Positions 27,836 through 38,240 are shown, counted from the stretch's first letter. The stretch is 64,000 nt of DNA from a bacterium (Candidatus Blackallbacteria) CG13_big_fil_rev_8_21_14_2_50_49_14 (GCA_002783405.1 PFGG01000040.1:26888-90887), one strand, 5' to 3'. Notes: a model not told the origin generated them from the sequence alone. A program made the numbers and translations.

Positions 27836-28791
27836 TTCTCCCAGCTGATTTCATCTAAGACCTGCCAATGCTTGCGGCTATGACGCAGCAAAAAAAGCCG
27901 CTTGTCTTGGCCCTGGCTCAGATAGAGCAGGGCTTTATTGCCGGCTGGACTGATTCCCGGACGGCTGATTTGCAGAAAACTGCCTGAAATTTCAGCATGC
28001 TTTTCGGCGGGATAAATTTCACGCGGATCCCATTCTGGGGTGCGCAGAGCATTGAGAATCAGCAGGTTTTCAGGGGGCATCAAACCATAATCCAGTCGCA
28101 GGCGAGAAACCCTTTCGATATTCTGTTTTAAGCTTTTGAGTTCGGGCAGCAGGCAGGAATTTTGCGCTTTGTTTCGAAAATCCGCAATCAATTCCTGTTC
28201 TTCAGTCAATTCTGGAGCTGAAGCCAAGGTGCTTTGCAGACCTTGCTGCTCTAAAGGGCTCAAGTTTTGCAGGGTACAGGTTTCGCTTAAGAGATAATGA
28301 GGAGCGGGGAGCTCTCCGCAGGCATGGTGAAGGGCCGTGCTTAAAATTTCGGCCTCGCCGTTTTGCCAGAGATTCCAGTTCTCCAATCCTTCATACAGTC
28401 TTTCTAATAGCACGATAAACACGTAGAGTGCGCAGAAACGCTGCTTGCAGCGCGGGCAATCCGGGGCGATGGGCTGGAGGCCTTTGCGGGTTTGGTAGTT
28501 TTTTTTCCTTTTTTCGCTCTCCTGTTTATCCCGTGCCGTCCATTGCAGCACATGGTTTTGTAAAATCTTTCCCAGTTCGCTCAGTACAAAGCCTGTTTTC
28601 TTTTCTTGCAGGATCTTTTCTTCGGCCAGCATCTGTAAGAATTTCTGGGGGGTGGTGCAGGCTGTGGCGAAAAGAGGGTTCTGGGGTTGAACCTGTGCCT
28701 GAAAATCTGCTGGCGAGAGCGGTTCTTCGAGCAGAGATAAAACATGGCAGGTGGCCAAATAGAGATTCATCATAGAGCCATCATACTTCAT
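27832..28791 (-). CDS. Hypothetical 319-residue protein with Cys cluster
   Basis: I do not recognise the family. It is soluble, with no signal peptide. Residues about 10-75 could be a winged-helix-like segment. A Cys cluster CPRCKQRFC near residue 111 has C-x2-C-x4-C spacing and may bind metal, followed by a hydrophobic helix (ALYVFIVLLERLYEGL). ATG at 28791 is preferred; a TTG at 28809 and an ATG at 28773 are in the same frame and no start has a strong ribosome-binding site. It is divergent from the short-chain dehydrogenase with only 55 bases between. Confidence 0.65.
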   Translation of the reverse strand: MKYDGSMMNLYLATCHVLSLLEEPLSPADFQAQVQPQNPLFATACTTPQKFLQMLAEEKILQEKKTGFVLSELGKILQNHVLQWTARDKQESEKRKKNYQTRKGLQPIAPDCPRCKQRFCALYVFIVLLERLYEGLENWNLWQNGEAEILSTALHHACGELPAPHYLLSETCTLQNLSPLEQQGLQSTLASAPELTEEQELIADFRNKAQNSCLLPELKSLKQNIERVSRLRLDYGLMPPENLLILNALRTPEWDPREIYPAEKHAEISGSFLQISRPGISPAGNKALLYLSQGQDKRLFLLRHSRKHWQVLDEISWEN

Positions 28792-28846
28792 AAGTTTGTG
28801 CTTTTCCAAGATATGTTATTCTGACTCAAAAAGAGGAACAGGACAG

Positions 28847-29644
28847 ATGGATTTAGGGCAATATTTTGCTGGCGCAGGGCATAGCTTGCAAGGGCTCAAT
28901 GCTTTGGTGACCGGCGCTTCTTCAGGAATTGGTCTGGCCACAGCCTGCCAGTTGGCAGCACAGGGGGTAAACCTTAAATTGGTGGCCCGTCGGTTGGAGC
29001 GGCTTGAAAAGATCAAACAGGCCCTGGCGGAGCGTTTTCCAGCGGTTTCAATTGAGATTTTGGGAGCAGACCTGGCCCAACCCGAGAGTTGGCAGCGCTT
29101 GGAGCAAGCGGGTTTTTATACGGTAGATATTCTGGTGAACAATGCTGGTTTGGCGCGGGGGCGCGACAAAGTCGTGGATTCAAGCTGGCAGGATTGGCAG
29201 GCGATGATCGATCTGAATATTTCTGCGGCGTTTGAAGTGACCCGCCGGGTGGTGCCTGGCATGCTGGCGCGCGGCCAAGGAGATATTGTCTGTTTGGGGT
29301 CTGCTGCCGGACAGATCCCCTATGAGGGAGGTTCTGTTTACTGTGCTTCAAAATACGCGCTGCGGGCTTTCTGTCAGGTTTTGCGGCGTGAAACCTGTGG
29401 TCAGAATCTGCGTGTGATGCTGATTTCACCGGGCATGGTGGAAACCGAGTTCAGTGTGGTGCGGCTTGGCCAAGAGGCAGCACAAAAGGTCTATGCGGGC
29501 ATGCAGCCCCTGACGCCCGCCGAGGTCGCCGCCCAGATTCTCTTTGCTCTGCAACAGCCACGCCATTTGAATTGGGATGAACTGTTGCTGATGGCCACAG
29601 CCCAAGGCGGGGTGGAAAAAGTCGTCAGACAAATCGAAAACTGA
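28847..29644 (+). CDS. Short-chain dehydrogenase/reductase
   Basis: This is a classical SDR of 265 residues. The cofactor motif is TGASSGIG (22-29), with NNAG at 98-101. The catalytic residues are Ser152, Tyr165 and Lys169 (YCASK). The basic residues ARR after the second strand suggest NADP preference. ATG at 28847 is chosen because GGAACAGG precedes it and it removes 17 extra codons without homology. Family members of this size include YdfG-type serine or 3-hydroxyacid dehydrogenases, but the substrate cannot be set from sequence. Confidence 0.92.
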   Translation: MDLGQYFAGAGHSLQGLNALVTGASSGIGLATACQLAAQGVNLKLVARRLERLEKIKQALAERFPAVSIEILGADLAQPESWQRLEQAGFYTVDILVNNAGLARGRDKVVDSSWQDWQAMIDLNISAAFEVTRRVVPGMLARGQGDIVCLGSAAGQIPYEGGSVYCASKYALRAFCQVLRRETCGQNLRVMLISPGMVETEFSVVRLGQEAAQKVYAGMQPLTPAEVAAQILFALQQPRHLNWDELLLMATAQGGVEKVVRQIEN

Positions 29645-29687
29645 GCTTTTGCGGGAGTTCTTTTACCCTTTGTCAAAAAAGAAAAAA

Positions 29688-29718
29688 TTGTTTACATTTC
29701 TTTTACGCTGGGTATATA
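29688..29718 (+). promoter_or_regulatory. Candidate promoter TTGTTT-N19-TATATA
   Basis: TTGTTT (29688-29693) and TATATA (29713-29718, preceded by GG) are 19 bases apart, about 70 bases upstream of the 2355-residue gene. An alternative -35, TTTACA at 29691, gives 16-base spacing. The same GG-TATATA layout is seen at 15425 and 45368. Confidence 0.5.
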
Positions 29719-29790
29719 ACCGCTATCCCATTCTTGAACCCCTTCAAGAAGTGCGTCAACCCAAGTAGTTAAGCTAGAGGAAATGAGAAG

Positions 29791-32700
29791 ATGGTACAAG
29801 GTTTTCCCGCTCCCTATGATCCTGTTTTAAATCCGCCTTCAGTCCCTTTGACAGCCCCGCCCACCCGTTCAGCGCCTGGGCTTCCCAGCCCCCCTCTCAT
29901 TTTGGAGCTGGATCTACAGAAGTTTACCCTCGATCAGCACCAGGGCCAGCGTTTGGATATTGCCCCAATCGACGCCAATCAAGTGGATTTTGACCGTCTC
30001 AGCACCCGGATTTTGACAGAGGTTGCAAAGGTTGAAAAATTAAAACCTGAAACCACCCTTTTGATTCGGGTGGGTCAGGAAGCGATTGAAATTCCTGCTT
30101 TGCGTTTAGACAAAGCCCAGTTGATCCAAGCCCTGAAACGTCATTTTCAGGGCTTGCAAAGCCCAGGACACCAGGAATGGGCACGCGATCTACAGGCCCA
30201 GGCGGCTGAAATTCGTGTGCAATTGCGCGAAAACCCACCCGCCCCAGCCGAACATGTTTTGGGTGAAGCGGCCCAGGCCGCCTTGCAAAAGCCCAGTGCT
30301 GAAGGTTTTGCGCTTCGCAGTCTGGAAAAGGAAATCGGGCAGAAAATTCCGGTGGCCCTGCGGGAAAAATATGGTTTAAATACCGAAGCGTTGAAACACT
30401 GGCGCGAGACAGGAACGCCACCGGCAGGTCTGAAAGCCCTGCTGGCGGATTTTAATCCCCAGCAGCAGCAGCTTTTTCAACCTTTGCTCTATGCCGTGGC
30501 CTTTGGCAAAGCGGTCAACGCTGTGCGCTTGAAAGCTGGGAGTTTAAGTCCTGATGCGGCCAAGGTGGCCAATCAGGAGCTGGACACCATGAAAAGTCAG
30601 GCCAGTCAAAAATGGGAGCAGTTCAATGCCGGTGCCGTGCGTGATACGCGCAAACTGGCTGAGCGGGCTTTTTCTGACTGGAAAGCAGCCGATCAGACCG
30701 TTCAGGCTCTGCAGGGCAAAGCCAACCCCAGTGCTGCCGATTTGCAGGCTTTGGCAGAGGCCCGTCAAAAAGCCGACAAGCTCAAACAAGAGGCCCAGTC
30801 CGTGCAACAGAAGGCCTTGGAAACAGCTCATGCCATGAAAGAAGTGCGGGTGCACCGGGTCGAAGTGAGTGGGGGGAACCAGGCCCCTGAAGGCATGCGT
30901 GAAAAAGCAGCCCATGCTCTTTTAGATGCTGCAGGAGCCGAAGCTTCCCATGTCAAACAGGAAGTTGGATTTCAGGGCGGTGTAGTGAGCGCTGACGCTT
31001 TGCCAGAGGGATTGGGAACCGCTCAAACCTTGGTGGAGCAAGCCGATACGCTCTTGCCTGAATGGAAGGGCAAACAGGCCCTGATCGACCAGCGCACCCA
31101 GGTGCTTCAGGCGCAGCGTGAAGTCTTGAAACCTTTGCTGGATACCCTTACAAGCCAAAAACAGACAGCGGATCAGGTCGCCCGTTTACGCACTGAATTG
31201 GCAGGTCTGCCCCAACCAGCGGCATCGTTGCCTGAGCATCTGGCACGGCGCAAAGCGCTTGAGTCTCAGTTGGATGAACTGGAGTCTCAACAGACGCCTG
31301 CCTTGCGGGAAGATCCTTTGGGTTCTCCCACAACTCCGGCCGAAGTGCGTGCTTTAACGCTCTATGGGCGCAATCTGGGGCAGCTTCAAACGGGCTATGC
31401 CGCTGAAATTGCTTTGAATCAGTATGCCGGAGCCAGCCCCGCCCAAAAGGAAAAGGTGGCCCAAGCCGCACGTGCTTCCCGTGATCTACATTTAGAAGCT
31501 GCGCAGGCAGGGCAAGACAGTTTAGATGCCAGTCAGGCCAGCGCTTCAAATCGTCAGGAAAGCCGCCACTGGCAGCAGTTTGGCCGTCAGGATGTGCAGG
31601 CTCGGATTGACGCAGCTGAAGCCGAAATCGCCAAATATGCCGAAGCCAAAACACCGGGGCAGTTTCAAAAACTTTTAGATGCTCAAAAAGCCTTGGGCAC
31701 CGCCATGCAGGAAATGCGGGAGGGCGATGCGAAAGTACGCTCCAGTGGGGCCAGTCCCAGTGGGAATTTCGCAAATTTGCGGGCCCAGGCTTTGGCCGAA
31801 GGTCTGGGAATAGCCCAGCCCGAGGCCCTGGCCCAGCAAGAGGAGTCCGCTGCTGTTTCAAACCATGTGATTTTGGGGCGTGTTTCCGAACCTGCTGTTT
31901 GGCTGGCTGAAAATGGCAGTTTTCTTGCCAGCAGAGGGCAACTCAATCAACAGGCTTTGGATCGGGCCCAAGCCCAGTTGGGGCTTGAAGGGCGTATCCA
32001 TGCCGATGCTGAACGACGCTATGGGGATCAGAAAACCGAATTGAAAGATCTTCAGGCCCGTTTGAAAGAACTGCCTGCCGGCCCTGAGCGTACGCGTCTC
32101 TTGGAACGTCAGACAGAATTGAAAGCTGCGGTGGAAACTTTTGAAGGCGGCCCGCTGGCCCTGCCTGGGGGATCTGAATGGCTGAATCTGGCGCGGGCAG
32201 ATGCTTTGTATACCGGGCCCCAGGCTGCCATTCGTGGGATTCAGGCCGCGCAGGCCGAAAATGTGGATGCTGCGCGTGATCTTTTGAAAGACGCGCCCTC
32301 TGACACGGTCCGAAACCAGGCCATTGACGCCCTTTTAGCGGCAGCGGGTACTTTGCCTCAACATACGCCCAAAGCCAGTGCTGATTGTTTAAAGTATGCC
32401 TTTGAAGCCGCTCAAACACTGCAACCCGAAGCTCGCAAGCTTTCAGAAGCTAAAATCCGTCAGGAGGCAGTCGCGCTTTACAAGAGCTATGTACAACATC
32501 CCCATGCCAGTGCTGCAGCTGAGAGCGGAGAATTGGCCCGCGTGGTAGACAGCATTGCCACGTCAGCGACCGCAGGAGAACCTTCGCGTCTGGCCTGGGA
32601 AGCGTTGCGTCAGCAGAGCAATCCGGCGGAGCTTTTCCGCCTTCACAAGGCTGAGTTGGAGCAGGCCTTGGGGGAACTGCAAGATCGGGTCTCTGAAGAT

Positions 32701-35700
32701 ATTGAAGCGGGTTTTAATCTGGCTGTAGAGCGTGGTGGTCTGGCGGTCGGCTCGGCGGCACGCATCGCCCGTGCTCTGATGCGGGACGGCGATATTGCCG
32801 GGGCGCGTCAGGTTCTGGCAGAGGCCGTGGGGCGTGAAATGGAACGGGCCAAGCAGGCCGAAGCTGATTATCTAAGCCTGCCTGCTGCCAAACAGGAACA
32901 TTACCGCGCCATTCTGCGCTCTTCAGACAGCCCGGGTGAGAAACAAGCCGCGCTCGAAAAGCTGATGGGCAATTCGGTTGCGGCCAGCCGTGCCCTGCGG
33001 GTCGCTGATTCCAGCCAGACCATGCAGCGCGCGCATCTTCCGGGCTCTGATTATGACCTGGGGCGCAGTGCCCGTCAGACAGCTGAAAAATTCAATCAAT
33101 ACAGCAGTGGCGTGCAGGCCCAGGGGGGAGCCGAAGCTGAAAATATTGCCAAACGCAGTGCCTGGCGGCACCAGCGTGATGAGGCCTATTGGAATGACCC
33201 CAAAATTGCGGTTTTGAGTGCGGCGACTGATGAGGCGTTGATGTTTGTTGCCACCATGGGGCTTTCTACAGCCCTGTCGCTGGCGAAGGGTTCTGCGACG
33301 GGTTTGAGTCTGGCCCGGCGTGGTCTGGAGATCGGGCGTGCGACGCGTACCGCCCTGGAGGGCAACCGTGCCGGACGGGTTGTTTTATCTGTCGGTAATT
33401 TTGCGGCCCGTGGCAATCAACGCTTTGGGGCCGTTTTGGCCCGCATGGATGCGGCAGCCATGCAGGCCAGTCCTGTTTTGGGCTATGGTTTTCGTGCCAG
33501 CCGCAGTCTGGTGCGCAATATTGCAATGGAAGAGCTGCCCAAAGCAGCTTCTGAACTGGCCAAACAATATGGGGACAGTGAGGGCTGGCTGCAGTGGGCG
33601 GTTGATACCTCAAGCCGTTTTGCAGTTTCCAATTTAGGCGATATTAAAGGCCTGGAGTCACTCGCCAACAGCTCTTGGGGAGTCTTTGAAACCGCCGTGA
33701 CGCAAATGGCCCTGCCCGAGTTTTATAAACATGATCCCAAGGGTTTGAAAGATGCCCAGGAGCTGACCCATTATCTTTTGATGGGCGCCCAGACCGTTCA
33801 TGGCATGGCGGCGATGCACCACGATGCCAAGCGCAGTGGTCAAGTGGAGGGATCGGGACTGGCTGCAGATCTTGCCAGCCGCGCCAAACTGGACTTGGAC
33901 CCTGCTGTCGAAAAGCAGGTGGTGGCAGCTGTTTCTGCTTATCAGGAGCATTTGCTGAATAATCAGGGGCTGAGTGCAGAAAAGCATCATACGCAATTGG
34001 AAGCCCAGGTTAAACAAGCTGTGGCTTTTGAGCAATTGCCCCCCGAAGCCCGTCGCGAGGTCGAACGCAGCCTGCAGGAATTTATCCGGCCCTATCAGAT
34101 CCAGACGGCGGCTCAGATTGCGGGGGTGGAGAGTCTGCACCCTGAAGGCAGTACGGCAGCTGAAGTGAAGGGTAAAATCCGTGAAATGGCAGATATTCTG
34201 CAAAAACAAGGAGTCACCGCTGACCCGCATGAGGCCCAGAAAATTGCACGGGGCCAAGTAGCGGCGCAAATGGTGGGCAAAGAGTCTCTTTCTCTGGAGG
34301 CGGGCCCCGCCGCATTACAGGTTTTGGCTGAGGCCCAGGCCCAACGCTTACTGGATTTGGGCGCAGTCGATTCTCCTGCCCATGCCATGCTTTTGGTTCA
34401 GCATCAAGTCCGTCAGGCTGTGGCAGATAAAGCGGCTCTGCTGCTGGTAGACTCCCCTGAAGCCAAGGCCCAGCTTGAAAAACTGGATCAGGGACTGAAA
34501 GCACTGGATGCCCTTTCTGCTCCCTTTGTTTACAGTGCGCAGGCCCTGCCCGCAAATTTGGGCGAACAGCGACAGGCGATCCAAAAAATTGCCATGGAAG
34601 TCTTGATGTCTGCGCCAGAAGGTTCACAATACACCCAATTGCAGGCCCGAATTGAAAAGTATCTGGGCGAGCAAAAATGGTCTCCCAGCATGATTCATCA
34701 GCTCAGTCGGGAAGTCGGGACACGCCTTTTGCTCGCTTGGGGGGAACATCTTTTGCAGCAGAAGCAGATCAAGGGTGAGTTGGCTGGTTTGAGCCCGACA
34801 GCCTTGCATGATACCCATCTTGAGATTTTGAAGGGTTTGGGGCTGCCCGAGGAGCATGCCGGGCAAGTGGCCCATGACCGCCTGCTCTCGGCCATGGAAA
34901 ACGCCTGGGCCGGCCAGGTTGAACAGGCAGCAGGGATCAAACCCCTGCTGCATGAGGTTTTATCGGAATTGGGCCGTCACCAACCTGTGGATCAGGCCGT
35001 ACGCAGCCAAGTCGCTGAGAAGGCCGAAAAGGGCCTGCTGGCCTTGGGGGTGGAGCCTGCTCAGGCCCGTGAGTTGGCAGCCCAGATGGTCTTGGACGGC
35101 CAGGCTTACCATGATCGTTTTCAGGGCCTCGAGAGTCTGCCCCGAACCCGCAGCCTGAATGCCAGTTTGGAAGAAAGTTTGCATCTGTCTGCGGTCAAAG
35201 TGGGTGAGCACAGCTTGCCTGACTTGGATGCCCTGCGCGGATTTTTACAAACCCATACCCCTGCCCAACCCACGCCCGCAGATGATGCCGCGGTTCTGCA
35301 GCTCTATACGGCCTTGGGCGGTTGGGATCAGGTGCGTAAACTTTCAAGCTTTCTCAAACCTGAACTCTTTGGCAAATTGCATGAGGCGCGGGATCGTCAG
35401 GTTGAAGCTGCCTGGAAAAATATTGAAGCGGAAGCCGCCAAAATGGGATTGGAGCTGGCCCGGCCCTATGTGGGGCGGGGGCCAGGAGAACCCGGTTATA
35501 CAGGGGTTTACGCGGATATTGACCTGGTCGTGCGCATTACGAAATCGAAAAATCCCCTTTCTGAGCCTGAAATGGCTCACCGTGAAATGCAGCTTCTCAG
35601 CTTTGCCCAGGCAGAATTGGCGGCGATTAGCCCAGCTTCAGGGCATGCACTGGATGTGAATGTCTATACCTCAGCGCATTTTCTGGCGGTGGATCAGGCC

Positions 35701-36858
35701 CAAGGCAAACCTGCTGAGCATGTTCCCCCAGAAGCCCTTGCGCAGCAAGCGCATCAGGGGCGTGTGATGGAGCTTTACCAATTGCGCCAGGGTTTGGGGC
35801 CTGCACATGAAATGGCATGGAAAGGTTTTGAAAAACAAGCCCTGGAACAGGCCCGCAAACAGGATGAAAAAGCCCGTGGGGCGGGCCAGCCCGCACATGC
35901 AGAGCAGGATTTGCGTTTGGCCCTGTCGGATTGCCAGACACAATGGTCACAGTACCACGATGCCGTGGACCAGGCCTATCAGGTTTTGCGCAAGGATCCC
36001 GCCCATGCGGGGCAAGCGCATGAAATTTTGCTGGAACAGGCCCAAAATCAGGTTCGGCAGGCCACGGAGCATGAACTGACAGAGTTTTTGCTGAAGAACC
36101 GTGAGGCTTTGGAGCAGGACACGCCTGCCGGTGCTTTGGCGCGGGTGGAATACGATCGTCTGCAACAGCTTGCCCGCTCCCGTGCGCCTGAAGCCTATGC
36201 CGGGAATGCGGCTGTGCTGTGGGGTTCCCGGATCAATGACAGTGAACGCCAGGGGGTGATCGACGGCTTTGCATCAGATCCCCGTGCGGCCCGTTCGGGG
36301 CGTATCAGCCACGATCAATACGTATTGCATTGGGCGGTTGAAATGGAAGGGGTCAAAGATCTCTCCTCCCGCGCCTGGAAAGCTGGCAAATACGATTTGC
36401 GAGATATTCTCTTTACCGAAGCCGCACTGTCTGGATTCAGCGAACAGCCCAACCCTGCCCATGCCGAATGGCTGAAGCAGAAAGAAAGCAATCTGACGGG
36501 CGGATTGCTGCTGGGGCCTGAGCCGCCCAAAACGCTCAAAGTCAAAAACCAGGTGGCTTTGGTTGAAAAACTGCCCAATCCTGAATATCTTTTGCATCAG
36601 GAGCGCAAGCAAAAAGACCCCGACTATCTCATTCCCAAGGAGATTCCCAAGGAAATTCCCATCAGCCGGATGGAAGCCGCGATTGATGAAGCCCGTCGTT
36701 CAGCCCAGACCCCGCTCCAGGCCGAAAAAATCTGGGTCAAGCATTTTGGCAGTCCAGAAGCCGCTGAAAAAGCGATGAATGCCTATCTGGAGGTGGTGCG
36801 CATGACGATTCTTGACAGTGCTTCCCGCCAAGTCAGCAGCCCGGCGCTTCAGCCCTAA
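29791..36858 (+). CDS. Giant 2355-residue helical protein with nucleotidyltransferase-like motif
   Basis: I do not recognise the full protein. Residues 1-45 are Pro-rich. About 110-1140 is Ala/Gln/Leu/Glu-rich helix and coiled coil. About 1145-1290 is hydrophobic and Gly/Ala-rich (MFVATMGLSTALSLAKG), possibly membrane-active. About 1290-1860 is helical with loosely repeated LG-x3-A units. Near 1890-1960, RGPGEPGYTG is followed by YADIDLVVRI (Asp1909, Asp1911) and LDVNVY (Asp1955), the spacing of nucleotidyltransferase-fold catalytic residues. The C-terminus is helical with an IPKEIPKEIP repeat. No signal peptide is seen. Size, helical body, hydrophobic centre and enzyme-like C-terminal part recall polymorphic toxins or injected effectors; this is inference. 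It is apparently monocistronic. Confidence 0.8.
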   Translation: MVQGFPAPYDPVLNPPSVPLTAPPTRSAPGLPSPPLILELDLQKFTLDQHQGQRLDIAPIDANQVDFDRLSTRILTEVAKVEKLKPETTLLIRVGQEAIEIPALRLDKAQLIQALKRHFQGLQSPGHQEWARDLQAQAAEIRVQLRENPPAPAEHVLGEAAQAALQKPSAEGFALRSLEKEIGQKIPVALREKYGLNTEALKHWRETGTPPAGLKALLADFNPQQQQLFQPLLYAVAFGKAVNAVRLKAGSLSPDAAKVANQELDTMKSQASQKWEQFNAGAVRDTRKLAERAFSDWKAADQTVQALQGKANPSAADLQALAEARQKADKLKQEAQSVQQKALETAHAMKEVRVHRVEVSGGNQAPEGMREKAAHALLDAAGAEASHVKQEVGFQGGVVSADALPEGLGTAQTLVEQADTLLPEWKGKQALIDQRTQVLQAQREVLKPLLDTLTSQKQTADQVARLRTELAGLPQPAASLPEHLARRKALESQLDELESQQTPALREDPLGSPTTPAEVRALTLYGRNLGQLQTGYAAEIALNQYAGASPAQKEKVAQAARASRDLHLEAAQAGQDSLDASQASASNRQESRHWQQFGRQDVQARIDAAEAEIAKYAEAKTPGQFQKLLDAQKALGTAMQEMREGDAKVRSSGASPSGNFANLRAQALAEGLGIAQPEALAQQEESAAVSNHVILGRVSEPAVWLAENGSFLASRGQLNQQALDRAQAQLGLEGRIHADAERRYGDQKTELKDLQARLKELPAGPERTRLLERQTELKAAVETFEGGPLALPGGSEWLNLARADALYTGPQAAIRGIQAAQAENVDAARDLLKDAPSDTVRNQAIDALLAAAGTLPQHTPKASADCLKYAFEAAQTLQPEARKLSEAKIRQEAVALYKSYVQHPHASAAAESGELARVVDSIATSATAGEPSRLAWEALRQQSNPAELFRLHKAELEQALGELQDRVSEDIEAGFNLAVERGGLAVGSAARIARALMRDGDIAGARQVLAEAVGREMERAKQAEADYLSLPAAKQEHYRAILRSSDSPGEKQAALEKLMGNSVAASRALRVADSSQTMQRAHLPGSDYDLGRSARQTAEKFNQYSSGVQAQGGAEAENIAKRSAWRHQRDEAYWNDPKIAVLSAATDEALMFVATMGLSTALSLAKGSATGLSLARRGLEIGRATRTALEGNRAGRVVLSVGNFAARGNQRFGAVLARMDAAAMQASPVLGYGFRASRSLVRNIAMEELPKAASELAKQYGDSEGWLQWAVDTSSRFAVSNLGDIKGLESLANSSWGVFETAVTQMALPEFYKHDPKGLKDAQELTHYLLMGAQTVHGMAAMHHDAKRSGQVEGSGLAADLASRAKLDLDPAVEKQVVAAVSAYQEHLLNNQGLSAEKHHTQLEAQVKQAVAFEQLPPEARREVERSLQEFIRPYQIQTAAQIAGVESLHPEGSTAAEVKGKIREMADILQKQGVTADPHEAQKIARGQVAAQMVGKESLSLEAGPAALQVLAEAQAQRLLDLGAVDSPAHAMLLVQHQVRQAVADKAALLLVDSPEAKAQLEKLDQGLKALDALSAPFVYSAQALPANLGEQRQAIQKIAMEVLMSAPEGSQYTQLQARIEKYLGEQKWSPSMIHQLSREVGTRLLLAWGEHLLQQKQIKGELAGLSPTALHDTHLEILKGLGLPEEHAGQVAHDRLLSAMENAWAGQVEQAAGIKPLLHEVLSELGRHQPVDQAVRSQVAEKAEKGLLALGVEPAQARELAAQMVLDGQAYHDRFQGLESLPRTRSLNASLEESLHLSAVKVGEHSLPDLDALRGFLQTHTPAQPTPADDAAVLQLYTALGGWDQVRKLSSFLKPELFGKLHEARDRQVEAAWKNIEAEAAKMGLELARPYVGRGPGEPGYTGVYADIDLVVRITKSKNPLSEPEMAHREMQLLSFAQAELAAISPASGHALDVNVYTSAHFLAVDQAQGKPAEHVPPEALAQQAHQGRVMELYQLRQGLGPAHEMAWKGFEKQALEQARKQDEKARGAGQPAHAEQDLRLALSDCQTQWSQYHDAVDQAYQVLRKDPAHAGQAHEILLEQAQNQVRQATEHELTEFLLKNREALEQDTPAGALARVEYDRLQQLARSRAPEAYAGNAAVLWGSRINDSERQGVIDGFASDPRAARSGRISHDQYVLHWAVEMEGVKDLSSRAWKAGKYDLRDILFTEAALSGFSEQPNPAHAEWLKQKESNLTGGLLLGPEPPKTLKVKNQVALVEKLPNPEYLLHQERKQKDPDYLIPKEIPKEIPISRMEAAIDEARRSAQTPLQAEKIWVKHFGSPEAAEKAMNAYLEVVRMTILDSASRQVSSPALQP

Positions 36859-37004
36859 ACGCTTGAATTTCCTTGATTTTGCTTGAAATACACAAATTGA
36901 AGACCAAAATCTTTGATATGAATCAAGTCTGAGTCTGCCTGAGATCAAGCCAGCCTTGCCTTGCCAGCGAGATAATAGCAGGTGAGAATAGGAGGGTGTT
37001 TTTT

Positions 37005-38231
37005 ATGCATAAACATTTATTTACCAAAGGATTGATTGCGCTCAGTTTATTAACTGCATGTGATTTGATTCCTGCGGGGATTTTGCCAGGTGCCTCTCCT
37101 CAACCCAGTGCAGTACCTACGGCCAGCCCTGATTCGGGTGCGGTGCTTCACCCCTCTGCCAGTCCTGAGCCGACCGCGACGCCGAGCAGCAGCGCTTCGC
37201 CTGGTTTAACAGAAGCAGGCTTGTTGCTGTATCTCGATATGGAAACTTCTCCGATTGGCTATCTGTATCAGGGAGCTGCGGTTGAAGAAAAAGGGGTAAG
37301 TGCCAGTGTGGAAGGCAAGCAAGGTGCTTCCTGGCGCTTTGATGGGCAGGGCTCCTTCTTGAAAATTCCCTTGGATATCAATCCCGATCAATATCCCCGC
37401 TTAACCTTTGCGGCCTGGGCGCGCTATGAAGGGCCCGCTGAAAGCGGAGGCCCCTTCCAGGTGATCTCACATGATGATGGCGGCTATGACCGCAGCCTGG
37501 GCATTGACTCGCGCGGTGCCGATGGGGTGGGGTGGTCCAGTTTTGCGGGCTCTGCCGCTGTACTGGGCTCTGTACCTGTTCAAAATGGGCAGTGGGTCTT
37601 TTTGGCCAGTGTCTATGATCAGCAGGCCAAAACCGTGACGCTCTATGTCAATGGCGTGCGTAAAGTCGCTGAGAATGCAGAATTGGGCAAGGGACATCCT
37701 TTCCTGTATATTGGCTCGAATCCTTCCCATGGCGAGCATTTTACAGGCTTGATTGATGAGGTGCGTGTCTATGGACGGGCTTTGAGTGCTTCTGAAATTG
37801 AAGCTTTACAAGGGGCTGCTCCTCTTGCGGCGAGCCCGCAGCCTTCTCCCTTGGCCTCTCAGGAACCCGTCAAATTCTTTGACAATGGCAATATTCTGGC
37901 TGTCTTGAATGGCGCGCCCTGTGCGCCTGTCGTGACCACCACGCGCGCTTATCTGCTGACAGAAATCAACAATTACCATTGGAACGATGCCAAAGGCCAG
38001 GCCCCTCCAGGTCAAATCGGATTGAGATCCAGTACGGGCGTCATCTATGGCCCCTGGGATGTCAGTACCCGTCCTGGCCAAGGGGGAGTACCGAATGCCT
38101 ATTGGTATGCGCAACCTCAGATTGTTTTGCCAGCGGGCAGCTATACCGTGACGGATTCGCATCCTGAAAGCTGGTCGTATAATGCGGCTTCGAGCTGTTC
38201 GATGTCGTGGTTGACTGGGATTCCTCAATAG
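37005..38231 (+). CDS. Lipoprotein with LamG-like domain
   Basis: A lipoprotein signal peptide ends at the lipobox LLTAC. A Pro/Ser/Thr-rich stalk (about 25-70) follows, then a concanavalin/LamG-3-like domain (about 75-260). Its signature is WRFDGQGSFLKIP, FAAWARYEG, GQWVFLASVYDQQ, VTLYVNGVRK, FYIGSN-like strands and GLIDEVRVYGRALSASEIE. The C-terminal 130 residues form a second, unassigned beta-rich domain with Cys pairs. LamG domains bind carbohydrate or protein ligands, so a surface adhesion role is likely. ATG at 37005 is chosen over GTG at 36996 because AGGAGGG lies 8 bases upstream. Confidence 0.88.
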   Translation: MHKHLFTKGLIALSLLTACDLIPAGILPGASPQPSAVPTASPDSGAVLHPSASPEPTATPSSSASPGLTEAGLLLYLDMETSPIGYLYQGAAVEEKGVSASVEGKQGASWRFDGQGSFLKIPLDINPDQYPRLTFAAWARYEGPAESGGPFQVISHDDGGYDRSLGIDSRGADGVGWSSFAGSAAVLGSVPVQNGQWVFLASVYDQQAKTVTLYVNGVRKVAENAELGKGHPFLYIGSNPSHGEHFTGLIDEVRVYGRALSASEIEALQGAAPLAASPQPSPLASQEPVKFFDNGNILAVLNGAPCAPVVTTTRAYLLTEINNYHWNDAKGQAPPGQIGLRSSTGVIYGPWDVSTRPGQGGVPNAYWYAQPQIVLPAGSYTVTDSHPESWSYNAASSCSMSWLTGIPQ

Positions 38232-38240
38232 CGGTTTCGC

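Noticed and set aside
29999..36948. Many frames over 100 codons on both strands within the giant gene
   Set aside because: All are out of frame with the 2355-codon gene and have Pro/Arg/His-rich shadow composition. None has a domain.
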